From contig DAOVFI010000127.1 in the NCBI GenBank assembly GCA_030673005.1, positions 1-7,001 of the forward strand: a stretch of 7,001 nucleotides of DNA, read 5' to 3'. Positions 6,594-7,001 of this stretch are shown piece by piece. Origin of the DNA: Planctomycetales bacterium (GTDB taxonomy: Bacteria; Planctomycetota; Phycisphaerae; SM23-33). Under the pieces are notes generated by a model, which ran no database searches, was not told the origin of the DNA, and saw only the letters and a list, made by a program, of their open reading frames with translations. The position numbers and the translations under genes are program-made. Positions within the stretch are counted from its first letter, which is position 1. The number at the start of each line of letters is the position of its first letter.

Positions 6594-6622
6594 TTGACTT
6601 GAGAGACTTGTTTCACTAAATT
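6594..6622 (+). promoter_or_regulatory. Likely sigma-70-like promoter of etfB
   Basis: TTGACT (6594-6599, five of six to the consensus -35) and TAAATT (6617-6622, four of six to the -10) are separated by exactly 17 bases. Transcription would start near 6629, leaving a leader of about 38 bases that contains the Shine-Dalgarno AGGAG at 6656-6660. The assignment assumes a standard housekeeping sigma factor. Confidence 0.55.
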
Positions 6623-6666
6623 GCCATATTTGCATTGAGTTCGTACTCTTTGGACAGGAGCAAATC

Positions 6667-7001
6667 GTGGGATATAACTGTGTAGTGTGCGTCAAGCAGG
6701 TGCCCGACACCAAGCGGATCACCGGCGAGGCGATGACCGAAGAAGGCACGGTCAACCGTTCGGCCCTGCCGGCCGTCTTCAATCCTGAAGACCTTAACGC
6801 CCTCGAACAGGCCCTGGCCGTCCGCGACGCGCACGGCGGGACGGTAACGATGATAACTATGGGACTGCCGGCGGCATCGGAGGTCCTCCGCGAGGGTCTT
6901 TATCGCGGTGCCGACCGGGCGATTTTGATAACCGATCGCCGGGCGGCAGCGTCAGATACGCTTGCGACCAGTTACATACTCTCCTGCGCCGTCAAAAAAC
7001 T
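6667..7001 (+). CDS. etfB: Electron transfer flavoprotein, beta subunit (partial, 3' end outside window)
   Basis: EtfB pairs with EtfA to form a soluble FAD-containing heterodimer that carries electrons between flavoenzymes such as acyl-CoA dehydrogenases and a quinone reductase or other acceptor. In some anaerobes it bifurcates electrons. The visible 111 residues start GYNCVVCVKQVPDT, the classic beta-subunit opening. They continue with R31, the LPAVFNPED stretch (34-42), the ALEQALAVRD helix (45-54) and a Rossmann-like TVTMITMG strand (59-66). REGLYRGADRAILITD follows (75-90), then SDTLATSYILSCAVKK (96-111), a region usually near the cofactor in this family. The frame is open to the window edge; a full protein of about 250-290 residues is expected, and etfA usually follows. 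The GTG at 6667 is supported by AGGAG at 6656-6660, 6 bases upstream. Whether it is of the bifurcating type cannot be decided from this part. Confidence 0.94.
   Translation, partial: MGYNCVVCVKQVPDTKRITGEAMTEEGTVNRSALPAVFNPEDLNALEQALAVRDAHGGTVTMITMGLPAASEVLREGLYRGADRAILITDRRAAASDTLATSYILSCAVKK

Larger units (their letters stand above)
5865..6666. other. Gene-free 800-base spacer rich in repeats
   Basis: No convincing coding region lies between the divergent membrane/TPR-like gene and etfB. The short open frames here run through repeats and resemble no protein I know. Most of the sequence is taken up by separately listed elements: a decamer array (5979-6079), compound palindromes (6242-6320 and 6477-6562), a bulged hairpin (6345-6369), an AT-rich palindrome (6402-6425) and promoter-like sequences at both ends. 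The stretch 6080-6241 is AT-rich with nothing recognisable except a short repeated GTCCATT at about 6177-6190. Confidence 0.75.

Overview
The window is a moderately GC-rich bacterial chromosome segment with ordinary housekeeping or metabolic genes separated by spacers full of palindromic repeats. The organism is not certain. Three things together suggest a Planctomycetota (Phycisphaerae-like) genome: the dispersed palindromes, the widely spaced single genes, and the mix of a secreted-type phosphodiesterase, an unnamed membrane/TPR-like protein and a Gfo/Idh/MocA oxidoreductase. This placement is inferred from general familiarity with such genomes and was not checked by any search.

Layout. Positions 1-121 are upstream sequence with no recognisable gene. 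Positions 122-2356 (+) encode a complete PriA, the replication-restart helicase, with an intact ATPase core and all eight zinc-site cysteines. Positions 2357-2615 hold a large imperfect inverted repeat ending in a T run. Positions 2616-3791 (+) encode a Gfo/Idh/MocA-type NAD(P)-dependent oxidoreductase. A convergent gene on the minus strand (start 4748) encodes an exported-type endonuclease/exonuclease/phosphatase (EEP) family enzyme with all its catalytic motifs. Its reading frame has no stop where the domain ends and runs antisense through almost the whole oxidoreductase gene, so I place its probable natural end near 3853. Upstream of it on the same strand, 4833-5864 encodes an unnamed protein with two N-terminal membrane segments and a TPR-like helical region. 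The two genes are separated by a nearly perfect 54-nt palindrome.

Positions 5865-6666 form an 800-base gene-free spacer. It contains a tandem array of a 10-base unit, two copies of a compound palindromic element, a third hairpin and a perfect AT-rich palindrome. The last gene, from GTG at 6667 and cut by the window edge, is the beta subunit of an electron transfer flavoprotein (EtfB). It has a good sigma-70-like promoter and a strong ribosome binding site.

The genes do not form one pathway. priA acts in DNA replication restart, the oxidoreductase probably in sugar or polyol metabolism, and etfB in electron transfer. The minus-strand pair may be co-transcribed. I found no CRISPR array, transposase, defence locus, tRNA or rRNA. 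The points most worth a second look are the missing stop of the EEP gene and the organised repeats at 6000-6562.
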